Source: Macrolepiota albuminosa (Eukaryota; Basidiomycota; Agaricomycetes; Agaricales; Agaricaceae). From it: a stretch of DNA of 64,000 bases. The translations under genes and the position numbers were made by a program. Below the pieces are notes generated by a model that did not search any database, was not told the origin of the DNA, and worked only from the letters and a program-made list of their open reading frames with translations. Position 1 is the first letter of the stretch, and each line of letters opens with the position of its first letter. The stretch lies in contig JAMWFC010000034.1 in NCBI GenBank assembly GCA_027475525.1, positions 229,974-293,973 on the forward strand, read 5' to 3'. This document shows positions 34,201 to 45,165 of this stretch, piece by piece.

Positions 34201-36241
34201 GTTACATTCTTTATGGTATTGTCATTGTGCTGACATACATCAAGAGCTGTTTGAAGGGTTCCGTCCTTCTTTGGGATGCACAGTAATGGTGCAGCCTGAG
34301 CAGTGGTGCATGGTGACCACCACTGAGCATTCAAATAGCGATTAGTTTTATTGCGTAATTGCTCCTGGAGTGCGCATGAGCAGTGCAGCAAGTAATACTT
34401 ATATTGCTTGCTCTCGTCTATGAGATTAATCTCATGGTTCACTTCCTGCCAAGGCAGGAGCTCCTCTTTGGTCCCATTGACTATATCAGCAAATTCCTCT
34501 TGCCATTGCTGATGCAACCAAGGTATCTCTTCCTCTCAAAGGCTTGTCGCCTTCTGTTTCCCCTTTGGACGCACCTGGGGGGAAGTACCTCCACTGTTTC
34601 TGATGGTGGCCACAGCTGTGGTGCATATTGCTTGCAAATTGTGAGCACCCAATTAACACTGTCATTGAGTATATGCAGTTTCAGCAGTGGATCCACTACC
34701 GCTGCCTTACAAGCCATGAGGCTTGTTCCTTTGCATACAAGTGAATACACTACAGACACTTTGTCTGAAGCTGGCTGGCAATATGCTAGTGTGATGGTTG
34801 TCCATCGCTGGCACGTGTTTCGTGCACATGTGGCTGCCACCAGTTTGTTCCATTCCTGTGGCATTTGAGGATCATATGCCCAGTCATACTCAGGAAGAGG
34901 AGCTGGTTGCTCCCATAAGGACTGTGTGGCCTTACAGTATGAGGCTTTCGCCTCTTGATTGCTGTTCCTCAAGTCATCTAACTTGACTCAGGAGGACGTA
35001 GGCAGACATACATCTACTGAGTCCTCAGGCTTCTTTGCCTTTTGCTGCCGTCTATCTGGAGGCTTTGCACCTCGAACATCATGAGCAAGTATTTGCTCGT
35101 CTCTTGTCTTGGAGGCTTGATATTCCTCCTTGCTCATCATCACCACATTGTGGTCTGAGCTTAGCCCAGGCATAGCCTGTACTTTCTCATCCACCTCCTC
35201 CACCATCAGCATGTTGCACTGACCGAGTCATGGAGAGTCCTTGCACTTCTCCATAGTGCGGTAACGTCGCAGGCAATTATCAGTGTCGTCTGCAGTAGCC
35301 CGTTCGGCTGAGATTACTTTCCCATTTACTAGCACTTGACAGTGCTCAAAGTCTAGCATGACTTTGTTACGCCGCATGAAGGGCATTCCCAGTATCATAT
35401 CATAGCGATCAAAGTTCACTACATCCATGTACTCCCGGCTATGTGAGCCCAGTGTCTGGACAGTTACATTCGTCCCATACTGCACCATAGCACGGCTTCC
35501 TACGGTGCCCAGCTGCAACACCAATGGCGTATCCAACTCCTGCATGGATATTCCGTACATGTGGGCGAACTGGGGCGTTATACCCGATGTAGTACTCCCG
35601 GAGTCCCATAAGGTCCATGTCTTGTGGCCATTTACATCCACATACAAGACCAGGCACTCCTTGTCTGCCCGTTTCAGTGTAGGGCGCTGCAAAGTGCCCT
35701 CTGCTCGATGAAGGGTCACCTTCTTCATCTGAACCACATTATTTTTTTTGGGATCATTTGAGGACGGCCAATCTGTCATTGCCGCTAGGCACTCGGAGTC
35801 GCTGTTGTGACTGTAGTACTCGTTGTCGTAGATGTCGTCATATACATCGACTGTGACGTACTCCTCCCCCTCCACAACCACACTCTTAGGCTCGGCGTCC
35901 GATGCCTCCTCTGGGGGCTCTTGGTTGTTTGTGGGGTGCTCTGCCTCAGATTCGGCAGACACGTCTCCATCACTCCCACTCATAGCTGCGGTATGTGCAG
36001 CTTGGAGGTGGGCCTGGGATGTATACCCCTTCCTCAGGGCTCCCGGCTTTGCAGGGCAATTGGTAGCGTAGTGGCCTGGCTGGCCACATACAAAGCAAGT
36101 CCCCGTCTGACCTGGTGGGTTGGCCAGCTGGTTTAGGGTGTTCTCCGTCCGGCACCCACTCTGGGCATGGGTGGCTTCGCCCTTGGTTTGCAGCAGGAGT
36201 TCTGCGTACCACAAACCGCATGTTGTGGTCACGATCCACAT
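31260..36241 (-). pseudogene. Gypsy-1 Pol: knuckle, protease, RT, RNase H, integrase, chromodomain
   Basis: The frame 36241-35228 has C-F-V-C-G-Q-P-G-H-Y-A-T-N-C (residues 49-62) and the protease motif L-W-D-S-G-S-T. RT (34517-33711) has K-I-D-L-T-D-A-Y and, at the active site, V-Y-L-D-N-I-F instead of Y-x-D-D, so a catalytic Asp is lost. RNase H lies at 33674-33057 and is interrupted by a 77-bp duplication. Integrase has an HHCC zinc segment near 32430-32540, then D (G-M-D-F-V-G-P), D (V-S-D-R-D-S-K-F) and E (T-D-G-Q-T-E-R). About 31480-31260 reads like a chromodomain (F-E-V-R-W-S-L-R-D-T-T-W-E). Multiple stops and frameshifts are present. Confidence 0.85.
33045..33198. repeat. 77-bp tandem duplication no. 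7
   Basis: Copies start at 33045 and 33122 in the Gypsy-1 RNase H/integrase region. With one copy counted, the RNase H frame runs straight into the integrase frame. Confidence 0.9.
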
Positions 36242-38192
36242 TGGCCTTCTTGGCCAAGAAGGTCCCTACATGCTGATCCTGTGAGGGTGCCCCAGCAGGC
36301 GGTAGTCGCCTGCTTCCCCCTTTGTGGCCACTCTAATGCTCATAGTGGTTAGCAGTCTTAAGGGACTGCTCATATCTGATGGCATATGCCACAAACTCCT
36401 CCACATCATTGACCTCTGGGAACAGTCCATCCTCACATATCAGATAGCAGCACATGTCAACTGGAATACCATCCAAGAATGTTTCAAGCATTGTATACCT
36501 GTCTGGGTATACTGCCATATTCTGGGCATGGTCGTTAAGGGTATCATAGAACCCTTGTACTCCCAACTTCTCAGTGTACCTGGCAGACTGGAAGTCCTGC
36601 CTCGCATCTTGTAGCGTCGAGGGGTACACGAATCAATTGTACAGTCCTGTGAGGACTCCTTTGAACGTCCACTTATACTGGACCCAGTTGATGTGCAATA
36701 CTGCACGTCAAAACCACCCCATGGCCTCTCTGGCCAAGAATTCAGGTAGAATGAAGATTCGTTCTCGTTCCATACAGTCACCACCATACAAGCACATTGC
36801 GAGGTGGGTGCATACATCCATCACCCAGTCCTTCAAGTCACTGAACTTGGACACACTTGTGTAGGCGTGAATGTGCCTACTGTCCGCTTTATGCAGCTTC
36901 ACCCCATTGGGTAACCGCAAGGTTACCCCTAGGGCATCATTGACTACTCAATGCAGGCAATCATGCATGGCCTCACAATGCATCTGAATGGCCTCCTGCT
37001 GGTCCAGAGATCTAGTTGCGAAGTCTGCGGCTTAGGGAAGTGACTTCCCTTGTCCACCCTGCAGCAGGCGTCCCAAGCCCCCTCGACTGTGGGCATAATT
37101 ACCCTCGTCTCGGAGAGTCAGCCTAGGACAATCATCCTGGCTGCTAATAGGGGCATCATGTCTGGTGGCACCATCTCGATTGAGGAAGTCTTCTCAATCA
37201 TGATTGTTGCACCATCTGGGTTCTGGAGAAGCTTGATTCTCCTGGCCCTGCATGATGAATTGACAATGCATCTTGTCAATGGGCTTTGTGCCCTTGAATA
37301 CGATGCCCTGATCATCAATAAGGGACTGTTCCTTAGCTATGAGGTTGCCATTGTGCATACGCTGATACGCAACTCTGTCGCTCAACGTTTCTGCCATTGG
37401 CACGTGTGGCATCACAGATGCCTTGCTCTCCACCTTGAACACGGTACTAGCGTGTCCATCCAGGCCTGACATTTCTGTCCTAGGGTCTCGTTACGCAAAT
37501 GTGGGGGCTCTTCATGCCACCCTTGTCCTGCTGGAGTATAAAAGGTACTCACCAGCTTTACCTTGGGCACTTCCTGTGCCCATGCTAGTGCTTCTACTAG
37601 CTCAACTTCAACGTCTTGATTATGACATGCCGAGCATTCCTCAGACGTGTGGCTCCAGGGGGTTGACACCCCGGATTGCCTTGCGGCCTTCCACTGCAAA
37701 TACATCTGCAGTTCCATCATGAGCACTCTCACCATCAAATCAGTATATTTAGTACTGAATACATTGGGCACTTTATGCCCTTGTCGCCTAAGTGCTACTA
37801 TATGCGCTGAAGCATAGCGCTCAATTTGCGCTTGGGTGATGTATTTCATCACCTCTGGGTGTAAATCCCAGAACACCCACAAGCGCATAGTGTACGTGAT
37901 TTTCAACCGCTGCTCCTCTGCCCTGGCGTCGTTGTCGCTTGATGACTCAATCACCTCCTCTGGACGCTCTGCAACCTCTGGGACTTCCTGCACTGCTGGT
38001 GTGCGTGGAAATCGGTTTTCCATGTGGGCTACTTCAGGACTTGCAGCCTCCTCTGGTACCTCGTCTATGCGGGCTTCCACTATCCTGGAGGGCATTGAGC
38101 CCGCTGTGGCCCACCTGGTCCTACTACTCTGGCTTGGAGGGATAGCTCCCCCAGTCCATACTGACAACTCGGTGTCTCCTGAGATGCCATAG
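36242..38192 (-). pseudogene. Gypsy-1 Gag, decayed
   Basis: Minus-strand fragments at 38167-37412 (251 aa), 36920-36708 and 36629-36333 lie upstream of the CCHC knuckle, where Gag belongs. The last contains a helical capsid-like stretch (E-K-L-G-V-Q-G-F-Y-D-T-L-N). The frames do not join without frameshifts. The identification rests mainly on position. Confidence 0.6.
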
Positions 38193-38318
38193 GCACCTGT
38201 TGACAGTCGGCCTTCCTCAGGGAGCCCTTTTGAGGCTAGCCAGCTAGACCGTCACAGTCCTCCTAGCAGCTGCGTAACTGGGGAAGTTAATCCCTCTGGC
38301 ATCTTGTCCTAGAGCTGT
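38193..38318 (-). other. Gypsy-1 sequence between gag remnant and Gypsy-2 insertion
   Basis: 126 bp with no clear frame. It is probably the N-terminal gag region of Gypsy-1, cut by Gypsy-2. Confidence 0.3.
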
Positions 38319-39389
38319 TGATAGGCTTCTACTCGGACTGAGTGCATCAAGGGACATTATAGGCCAACCAACACTTGACATACTGAAGACTCTAGCAACC
38401 AGTTGAGAATATAGAGCAGCCCTAGCTCTGGCAACCTACTACAGGACTTAGCCATTTACTCTAACCACTAGCTACTAGGCCTTCAGCACACTCCATTCAC
38501 TTATCCCAAGGATGAAGGAGGCTCAGAACAAATAGCGCTAACATGATGGCAGGAGAGGACTCTAACTAAACCCCGATCACTTCCAGAAGGAGCCAGCAGC
38601 AGGCGCTGCCATTTGACGAGGCACTTCAATCAGAAGTCTAAAAGGATCAATGACGGCAGCACTGGATATACTTAAATCCGACATCTGGACCTGTCAGGAA
38701 CTGATACAATGAGTAGCGCTGATACTAGTGCTCACAGTGTCTGTCGAGGATTTTCCAACCATACCCCAGAACAACCTGGCCAATCGGAGTTATAGTAAAA
38801 GTGAGCAGACTCGTACAATTCCAAGTCAATATAGAGTCGCCACTGGTTGCCATGGGTCATAACGCCGTTGGTCGCCGTCATCCATGTGCAAAAGGTTGCC
38901 GTTGACAGGTCGCCATTAGAGGAAACCATGAGGAGAGGCGCTAGGAGGTAGCGCCGCAGATGGACTTGTATCTTGGCAAACATGGTAGTGCATAGTATAT
39001 AAAATAGCTACTTGACATGTATATAAAAACAAATCAGAACCTCTTGAGCACACAGTTCCACTTAGCGTTCAAATTGCGCTAGCTTTCTTTAACTTTGCCA
39101 CTAAGTCAGGTGCTAGCCTCATCTATCTCGTCTTCATTGTTTACGGTGCCACCTACAGGCACAATACGCTGCGCTACTCGTCTTTTCTTCAATATCTTTG
39201 TTTAAACTATGACGCTTACCGTCTGCCAGGTAGCCCCCGAAGCACTATAATTTAGCACATCATTTTATCACCTCTGCTCGAGCACACCAGGACCCTGTCA
39301 GGACTCCTCACAACTATGCACGCCAAGTGCTGGAGACAGCATTGTACTGCGTATACGTCCAGTGCACCCAACCACAGTTGGCGTCATCA
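38319..39389 (+). repeat. 5' LTR of Gypsy-2 (about 1.07 kb)
   Basis: Begins TGATAGGCTTCTAC and ends GGCGTCATCA. It matches the split 3' LTR (51400 onward and 63473 onward) with scattered transitions. A TATATAAAA box is near 38996-39004. The inner end is followed by the primer site TTGGAGCCCACC. Confidence 0.88.
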
Positions 39390-39412
39390 TTTTGGAGCCC
39401 ACCACGAGGGGT
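39390..39412 (+). promoter_or_regulatory. Gypsy-2 primer binding site
   Basis: TTGGAGCCCACC with GCGAGG-like bases following is shared with Gypsy-3. The TGG at the start fits pairing with a tRNA 3' CCA end, here a tRNA ending GGTGGGCTCCA. The identity of the tRNA was not established. Confidence 0.6.
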
Positions 39413-39477
39413 TCTTCTGAGACAGAATTCTGCCGGAAACTCGAGCCCAGCAACAGCGCCACCTCCTGTTGGAGAGC

Positions 39478-42044
39478 ATGTTTGAACCAAGTACTACTGA
39501 TTCACCACACTTACCAGGCGCGCTACCAAGACAAACTTTGGATCAGGAGCTTGAGGCCACCCCAGACAGCCTAGCTGAAAGCTTTTTCCCTTTTTCCCAA
39601 CCGTTTGAGTACTTAGCAGGCAAAAACCATACGCCGCTTACTCCTCTAGAAGAGTTATCTAGGTTATTATTGCCAGAACCTAGCGACTCAGAACCAATGG
39701 AGCTGGTACCTACAACATCGATACTAAGTAACACAAGCACCACCACCCTTCCTACCTCGACAAACACACCTATCGGTATGGATTAGCTGAACAATCAGCG
39801 CATGCCATCCAGAAACCACTTCTCGTCGCCAAAATGGGACGAAACGAAGCCCTGTGAACTAACACAGTATTTCAAAGAGTCAGAGTATTTGCTACGCAAC
39901 TGCCATGTGACTGACAATACACAGATGAAGGAATATGCTGCCAGATATGTCTCATACAATACAGCCAAATCATGGACAGGGTTGAAGGAGCTCCAAGGAC
40001 TTACCAGTGATGCAGTACCAAGGCCTTTTACCTATGATGAATGGAAAAAGGCTATCATTCATTTATATCCTGGCGCTGAAGAAGCTACATGTTATATGGT
40101 AATGGAAATCCAGAAGCTAGTACAGAACACCTTTGCGGCAGGGATCTATACTCTAGGAGCGTTATCAACTTATTATTGAGATTTCCAGCAGATAGCGAGA
40201 TGGCTGGTCCAAAATGGGAAGTTATATGGGAACAAGGAGTGCCATTTGTTTCAGCAAGGATTCCTGACCTTGTTATAGACTAAGATTGCGCGACACTTAG
40301 AGATTATTATGCATAACCATCACCCCGAGAAACCCTATGACATAGAAAAGGTCTTTGAGGCAGGCAAGTGGGTATTAAAGGGCATGGATATGGGTATATC
40401 GTTACAACGACCTGGCGTGGACCATGGAGGGATGGCACTCAAGCTAGAGTCGCCAATGACCACAACAGATATGTCAAGAAGGAGGATTTGGAAAATGCTG
40501 TTAACAATGCAGTCGCTAATGTCATGAATAAACTGGAGACCTTGATTTTGACTAGTCTTTCGGCACCTAGAAACAACGTACAGATGGGACTTTGCCATTT
40601 TTGTGGCGAGGCAGGACATACCATGACCAGGGGTAGATGTGCTATCCTTGAACAGTATTTGCGACAAGGGAAGGCACACCGTGGGATGGACGGAAAGCTG
40701 GTCTTACCTTTGGGCACTAGCATTCCCCTTTATCCCAAACATAAGACATTCCAGGGACACATTGACGAGTGGCACCGTCGGAACCCCAGGAACTTAGCGA
40801 CAGGCAACCTGAATAGCACGGCGACAACAGAAGCCAAGGCAACTCCTCAACAAGCACTAATTCACGAAGTACTCCAGCTAAACGTTATCAGTGACCGACC
40901 TACACTGTTCTGCGAGGAGAGAATCGAGATGCTAGAGAAGGAGCTGAAGTCACTAAAGAATCAGGTCTTTGATGGGGTGGAGATCAAAAAGGGCAAGCAG
41001 CCTTTAAAGGATTATAGACTGTCAGGCGCGACGACAGGCCCCGCCCCAGCAAAAGCCTCAACCTCTAGCAATAGCAACAAAGTACCCGAAGCAACCAAAG
41101 CGCTGGCCGTTATGGAGCCACCACTGCATCTTTATGCTGGTCTCAGGGGCAACTATGCCCCACCCCTTAACCGCAACTTCGGAGTGCCAGATAAACCTAC
41201 AGGGAGATATCGACCCACAGCGCCTATATACGATCTGGAAAAATCTAAGGTAGTATTTGATCACATCATGCAAAGTCAGGTTACACTATCAGTAGGAGAG
41301 TTATGCAGTGTGGCGCCAGATGTCAGGAACCAGATGCGTACCATGGTTACCCCTCAAAGAAATGTAGCTAACAATGTAACAACGGTGGATGAATGTGATG
41401 ATGCGCTGCCTGGATTTGCATACATAACTGAGACGGTAGCACCAGAAATCAAGGAAGAGGCTGCACCACCCAAGGAAGCTACGTCTGTTGACCTGGTCGA
41501 AACTTACCTCAAATCACTAAGATCTAGCAACAATCCTGCCATCCTGACTGTAGCCCAAGACTCTCACACGATTCATTTGATTATGCTGACAGTTGATGGA
41601 AAAAGCGAAATAGAGTCTATCGTGAACAGTGGATCACAAATTATTTCAATGGCTGCCAATGTTGCTAACAAGTTGGGCATCATTTACGACCCCACGATCA
41701 TTCTTAACATGCAGAGCACTAACGGCATGATTGATCAATCCTTGGGAATGGCTCAGAACGTGCTATATGCTATTGGCAATCTTACATTCTATCTGCAAAT
41801 TCACATACTGAGATTGCCAGCATACGATTTACTGTTGAGAAGGCCCTTTGACGTGCTAGCGCAATCAGTAGTCAAGACAATGTCTGAAGACGAAACAACG
41901 CTAACTATTAGCGACCCTAATTCTGGGGTCAGGAGAACTGTACCGACATTTCTCCAAGGAAGGTTCCAGAAGCCAGGACTGAGAAAGCAACCTTATGTTA
42001 GTGACAAGCCTTGCGAGTGTTTTCCGGCGCCATCAAGGAGATGA
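39478..42044 (+). pseudogene. Gypsy-2 Gag-protease, disrupted
   Basis: Homolog of the intact 764-aa Gypsy-3 protein. It opens at ATG 39478 and meets TAG at 39784 (Gypsy-3 has Gln), TGA at 40177-40179 (Arg) and a frame change near 40440, after which it is open to 42044. The knuckle C-H-F-C-G-E-A-G-H-T-M-T-R-G-R-C is intact. The protease motif reads V-N-S-G-S-Q instead of V-D-S-G-S-Q, so the catalytic Asp is replaced. It ends in C-F-x-x-P-S-R-R before the stop, as in Gypsy-3, overlapping pol by the same length. Confidence 0.88.
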
Positions 42045-44208
42045 GTGATGAGGATCATGGAGATGAAGCGCTTATCTTGGACTATGATCATTGGACTGGG
42101 CAAGTAACCCTTATATCACATACCCTTTTAGCCCATGAAACTTTGAACACTTCTACGTCGCTTACTAGCAAAGCTTTATCCTACTTATATCTCACCGCAT
42201 CTGATATTACTGAAAATCTTTTGACAGATACTTATCTCGTTTCTACTCCTGATTCTAAAGAACCTTTGATATCCGGTTTTGCTAGAAACCAAAGTTCCAT
42301 TTATAATATGTTTACTAACAACAGTACCCCTAAGTGCAAAGGGGTTCAGGTTAAAAAGAAGTATAAGCCAGTAGCGCTTAAAACAAAACCGGTAGCGAGC
42401 ATCATGCCCAAAGAATTTCGCATCGAGAGAAAGATTATTGGCAACCTGTTAGCGACCCTTCCTAAACTTAATCTGAATCTGCCACCCTTTGAGCCTACCA
42501 GACGATTTACAGAGGAACGACGGGCGCTATTCCTTAGCGCCCATGATACAGGCTTTTTATTGACAGCAAAACTAGACATATTAATTGACATTATGCAAAA
42601 ACAAAACAAAGCATTCGCTTGGGAGGATTCAGAATGCGGTAAACTTAGAACTGACTTCTTTCCACCAGTGGTTATACTGACAATACCTCATGTACCTTGG
42701 ACCGAGCATAACCAACCTATACTGCCAGGCATTGAAGCCGAAGTTTGCCAAATCATTTGCTCCAAGATAGCGGCAGGAGTTTATGAGCCTTCCAATTCGG
42801 CCTATAGGTTGCGATGGTTTTATGTACTAAAGAAAAATGGGAAGCTACATATAGTTCACAGTTTGGAACCGCTAAACAAAGTCACAATTTGTCATTCAGG
42901 GGTACTGCCCTTCCCTGATCATGTCGCTGAATTGTTTGCGGGATGAATATGTGGTGCTACCCTGGATCTGTACATTGGCTACAACGAGCGCTTAATTCAC
43001 CCTTCCTCTCACGACTTGACGACATTTCAAACGCCATTCAGGGCGCTACAACTGGTTACACTTCCCATGGGATGGACGAATTTGGTACCCATATTCTACG
43101 ACAACATTACGTTTATTCTACAACCTGAGATACCCCATCATGTGCTTAGTTTTATCAACAACATAGGCATTAAGGGCCCAAAAGATTGGCGCCTTGTAAA
43201 TGGCAAACCCGAAGTGCACCTGGAAAATCCCAATATCTGCATGGTGCTATGGGACTTCTTCCGATTGGTTAACCGAGTGCTCCAGCGCATGAAATATTGT
43301 GGCGGAACATTCTCAGGACACAAGCTGGTTCTTTGCGCACCGCAATTTAAAATTTTAGGGCATGTTTGCATGCCAGAGGGCAGGATCCCTGAGGAGAGCC
43401 AATTAGTGCTTCTGGAAAAGTGGGGAGTCTGCCATAACCTCTTGGAAGTTCATGCGTTTCTAGGCATGGTAGGCGTGCTGTGCATGTTCATACACCATTT
43501 TTCACATTGAGCACACGTGCTTAATCGCTTAACTCATTCTGAGGTCCCCTTCAAATTTGGACCTGACCAAATTAATGCCCATAAGGATTTAGTGAAGGTG
43601 CTGCAGGAAGCGAAGCCATTGGTACCCATTGACTATACTACTTCCGATCCTGTTATACTTGCTGTCGACACCTCCTACATTGCGGTCGGCTTCTTTTTAT
43701 GTCAATGTGATGGTGCAAACCAAAAAATCAGATGCTACAATTGCTTTGGATTGATTACCCTTAACAACAGAGAATCGTGCTATAGTCAGCCCAAACTGAA
43801 GTTATATGGCTTGTTTCGAGTGTTTCAGGTGCTACGCTGATACAATGCTGTACCAGCAGTCAGGGACACAACATGCACCAGAAGTCAAAATAAACATTTA
43901 ATTATGGGCTGAAAACTGTAAGCCTCCTGGTAGCAGTCTCAACAAATTATATCTCCAAAAACACCCCAATAAATACACAGACAGTACAGAACAAAGGGCA
44001 GGGACCAGCTCAAGCTATCAACTCAACAATAGTCCAACCACTGTTATGGGGAGGGGAAGCATGGGAGCTGGCAGAGGTGACAAAAGGGGATCAAATTGTG
44101 ATGATCTAGATCAAGATCTGATCTGACAATCCCCAATTTGATATGACTGAAAGGGGAAAGGGAAAGAAGCATGGAGGGATGTCAAAAGAGATGAATAGAA
44201 TGGTGGCA

Positions 44209-44500
44209 CATGCATTGAATGGAGGAAGGGAGGGATGAATGGAATGGTGGCACTGAAACATGCATTGAATGGAGGAAGGAAGAGATGAACGGAATGGTGG
44301 CACTGAAACATGCATTGAATGGAGGAAGGAAGAGATGAATGGAATGGTGGCACTGAAACATGCATTGAATGGAGGAAGGAAGAGATGAATGGAATGGTGG
44401 CACTGAAACATGCATCACCAAAATGGGCACTGAAACATGCATTGAATGGAGGAAGGAAGAGATGAATGGAATGGTGGCACTGAAACATGCATCACCAAAA
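44209..44500. repeat. 50-bp minisatellite in the U3 part of the solo LTR
   Basis: Units begin CATGCATTGAATGGAGGAAG at 44209, 44259, 44309, 44359 and 44436, with period 50. Two shortened units carrying CATGCATCACCAAAATGG start at 44409 and 44486. It lies about 100 bp upstream of the TATA box, so it may act as an enhancer array. Confidence 0.9.
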
Positions 44501-44592
44501 TGGAAATTGGACTATCAAATATGTTCTGGAGGCTGGGGAGTTGACAACAAAAGAGTCATGTGTAGATAGTGGTCTGTGCACCAGAAAAACAG

Positions 44593-44600
44593 TATAAATA
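44593..44600 (+). promoter_or_regulatory. TATA box of the solo LTR
   Basis: TATAAATA is followed by GCCCAAG, between the minisatellite and the 81-bp array. Promoter role inferred. Confidence 0.5.
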
Positions 44601-44624
44601 GCCCAAGTTTAGTAGAGAATAGAC

Positions 44625-44948
44625 AGGCAATTGATAGGCAAAGGCTCGGTGGTTCCCAGGGAGTGAATCACTTAGGCTAGAGTTTATTGAACACCTCTCA
44701 TTGGAAGGCAATTGATAGGCAAAGGCTCGGTGGTTCCCAGGGAGTGAATCACTTAGGCTAGAGTTTATTGAACACCTCTCATTGGAAGGCAATTGATAGG
44801 CAAAGGCTCGGTGGTTCCCAGGGAGTGAATCACTTAGGCTAGAGTTTATTGAACACCTCTCATTGGAAGTCTATTGGTAGACAAAGGCTCGGTGGTTCCC
44901 AGGGAGTGAACTGCTTAGGCTGGAGTTTATTGAGAACCTTCTTCTGCC
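44625..44948. repeat. 81-bp tandem array (three near-identical units and one diverged)
   Basis: Units start at 44625, 44706 and 44787, with a diverged fourth at about 44868. The period is 81 bp and the last unit differs, so this is a real array, unlike the exact 77-bp pairs. Confidence 0.88.
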
Positions 44949-45011
44949 CATCAGGATATTTGATATTCTGTGAAGCACCCAATACATCAAGTTTTTATCA
45001 TCAAGCACCAG

Positions 45012-45165
45012 TGTGGATTAGAGGTCACTTTCTAAGACTTCAAGAAAGCCCCAGAACTATCAGTACTACTTGCAACCAAGTACTACAATGTGGATTAGAG
45101 GTCACTTTCTAAGACTTCAAGAAAGCCCCAGAACTATCAGTACTACTTGCAACCAAGTACTACAA
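45012..45165. repeat. 77-bp tandem duplication no. 8
   Basis: Copies start at 45012 and 45089, at the right end of the solo LTR. Confidence 0.9.

Larger units (their letters stand above)
27606..38318 (-). mobile_element. Gypsy-1: decayed chromodomain-type Ty3/Gypsy element, minus strand
   Basis: Read on the minus strand from 38318 down, the order is gag, CCHC knuckle, protease, RT, RNase H, integrase, chromodomain-like region, extra ORFs, purine tract and 3' LTR. Only the 3' LTR is seen. The 5' side is cut at 38319 by Gypsy-2, and its remainder probably lies at or beyond 63900. All genes carry stops and frameshifts and the RT active site is mutated. Confidence 0.85.
43838..45164 (+). mobile_element. 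Solo LTR inserted in Gypsy-2 pol
   Basis: Starts TGATACAATGC, ends GTACTACA and is flanked by ACGC on both sides (43834-43837 and 45165-45168). Removing it rejoins the pol sequence. No ORF or internal retroelement domain is present, so it is a solo LTR left after recombination. TATAAATA at 44593-44600 suggests the promoter. Upstream (U3) it carries a 50-bp minisatellite, downstream an 81-bp tandem array. Confidence 0.8.

Noticed and set aside
39469..39786. Separate small gene upstream of Gypsy-2 gag
   Set aside because: It is in frame with gag, and Gypsy-3 shows the same region open into gag, so it is the gag N-terminus before a TAG.
44209..44500. Regularly spaced repeats that superficially resemble a CRISPR array
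   Set aside because: The units are direct tandem copies without unique spacers, in a eukaryotic LTR; it is a minisatellite.
44625..44948. 81-bp array as another assembly duplication
   Set aside because: Period is 81, there are three copies plus a diverged fourth, and it lies inside an LTR; it looks biological.
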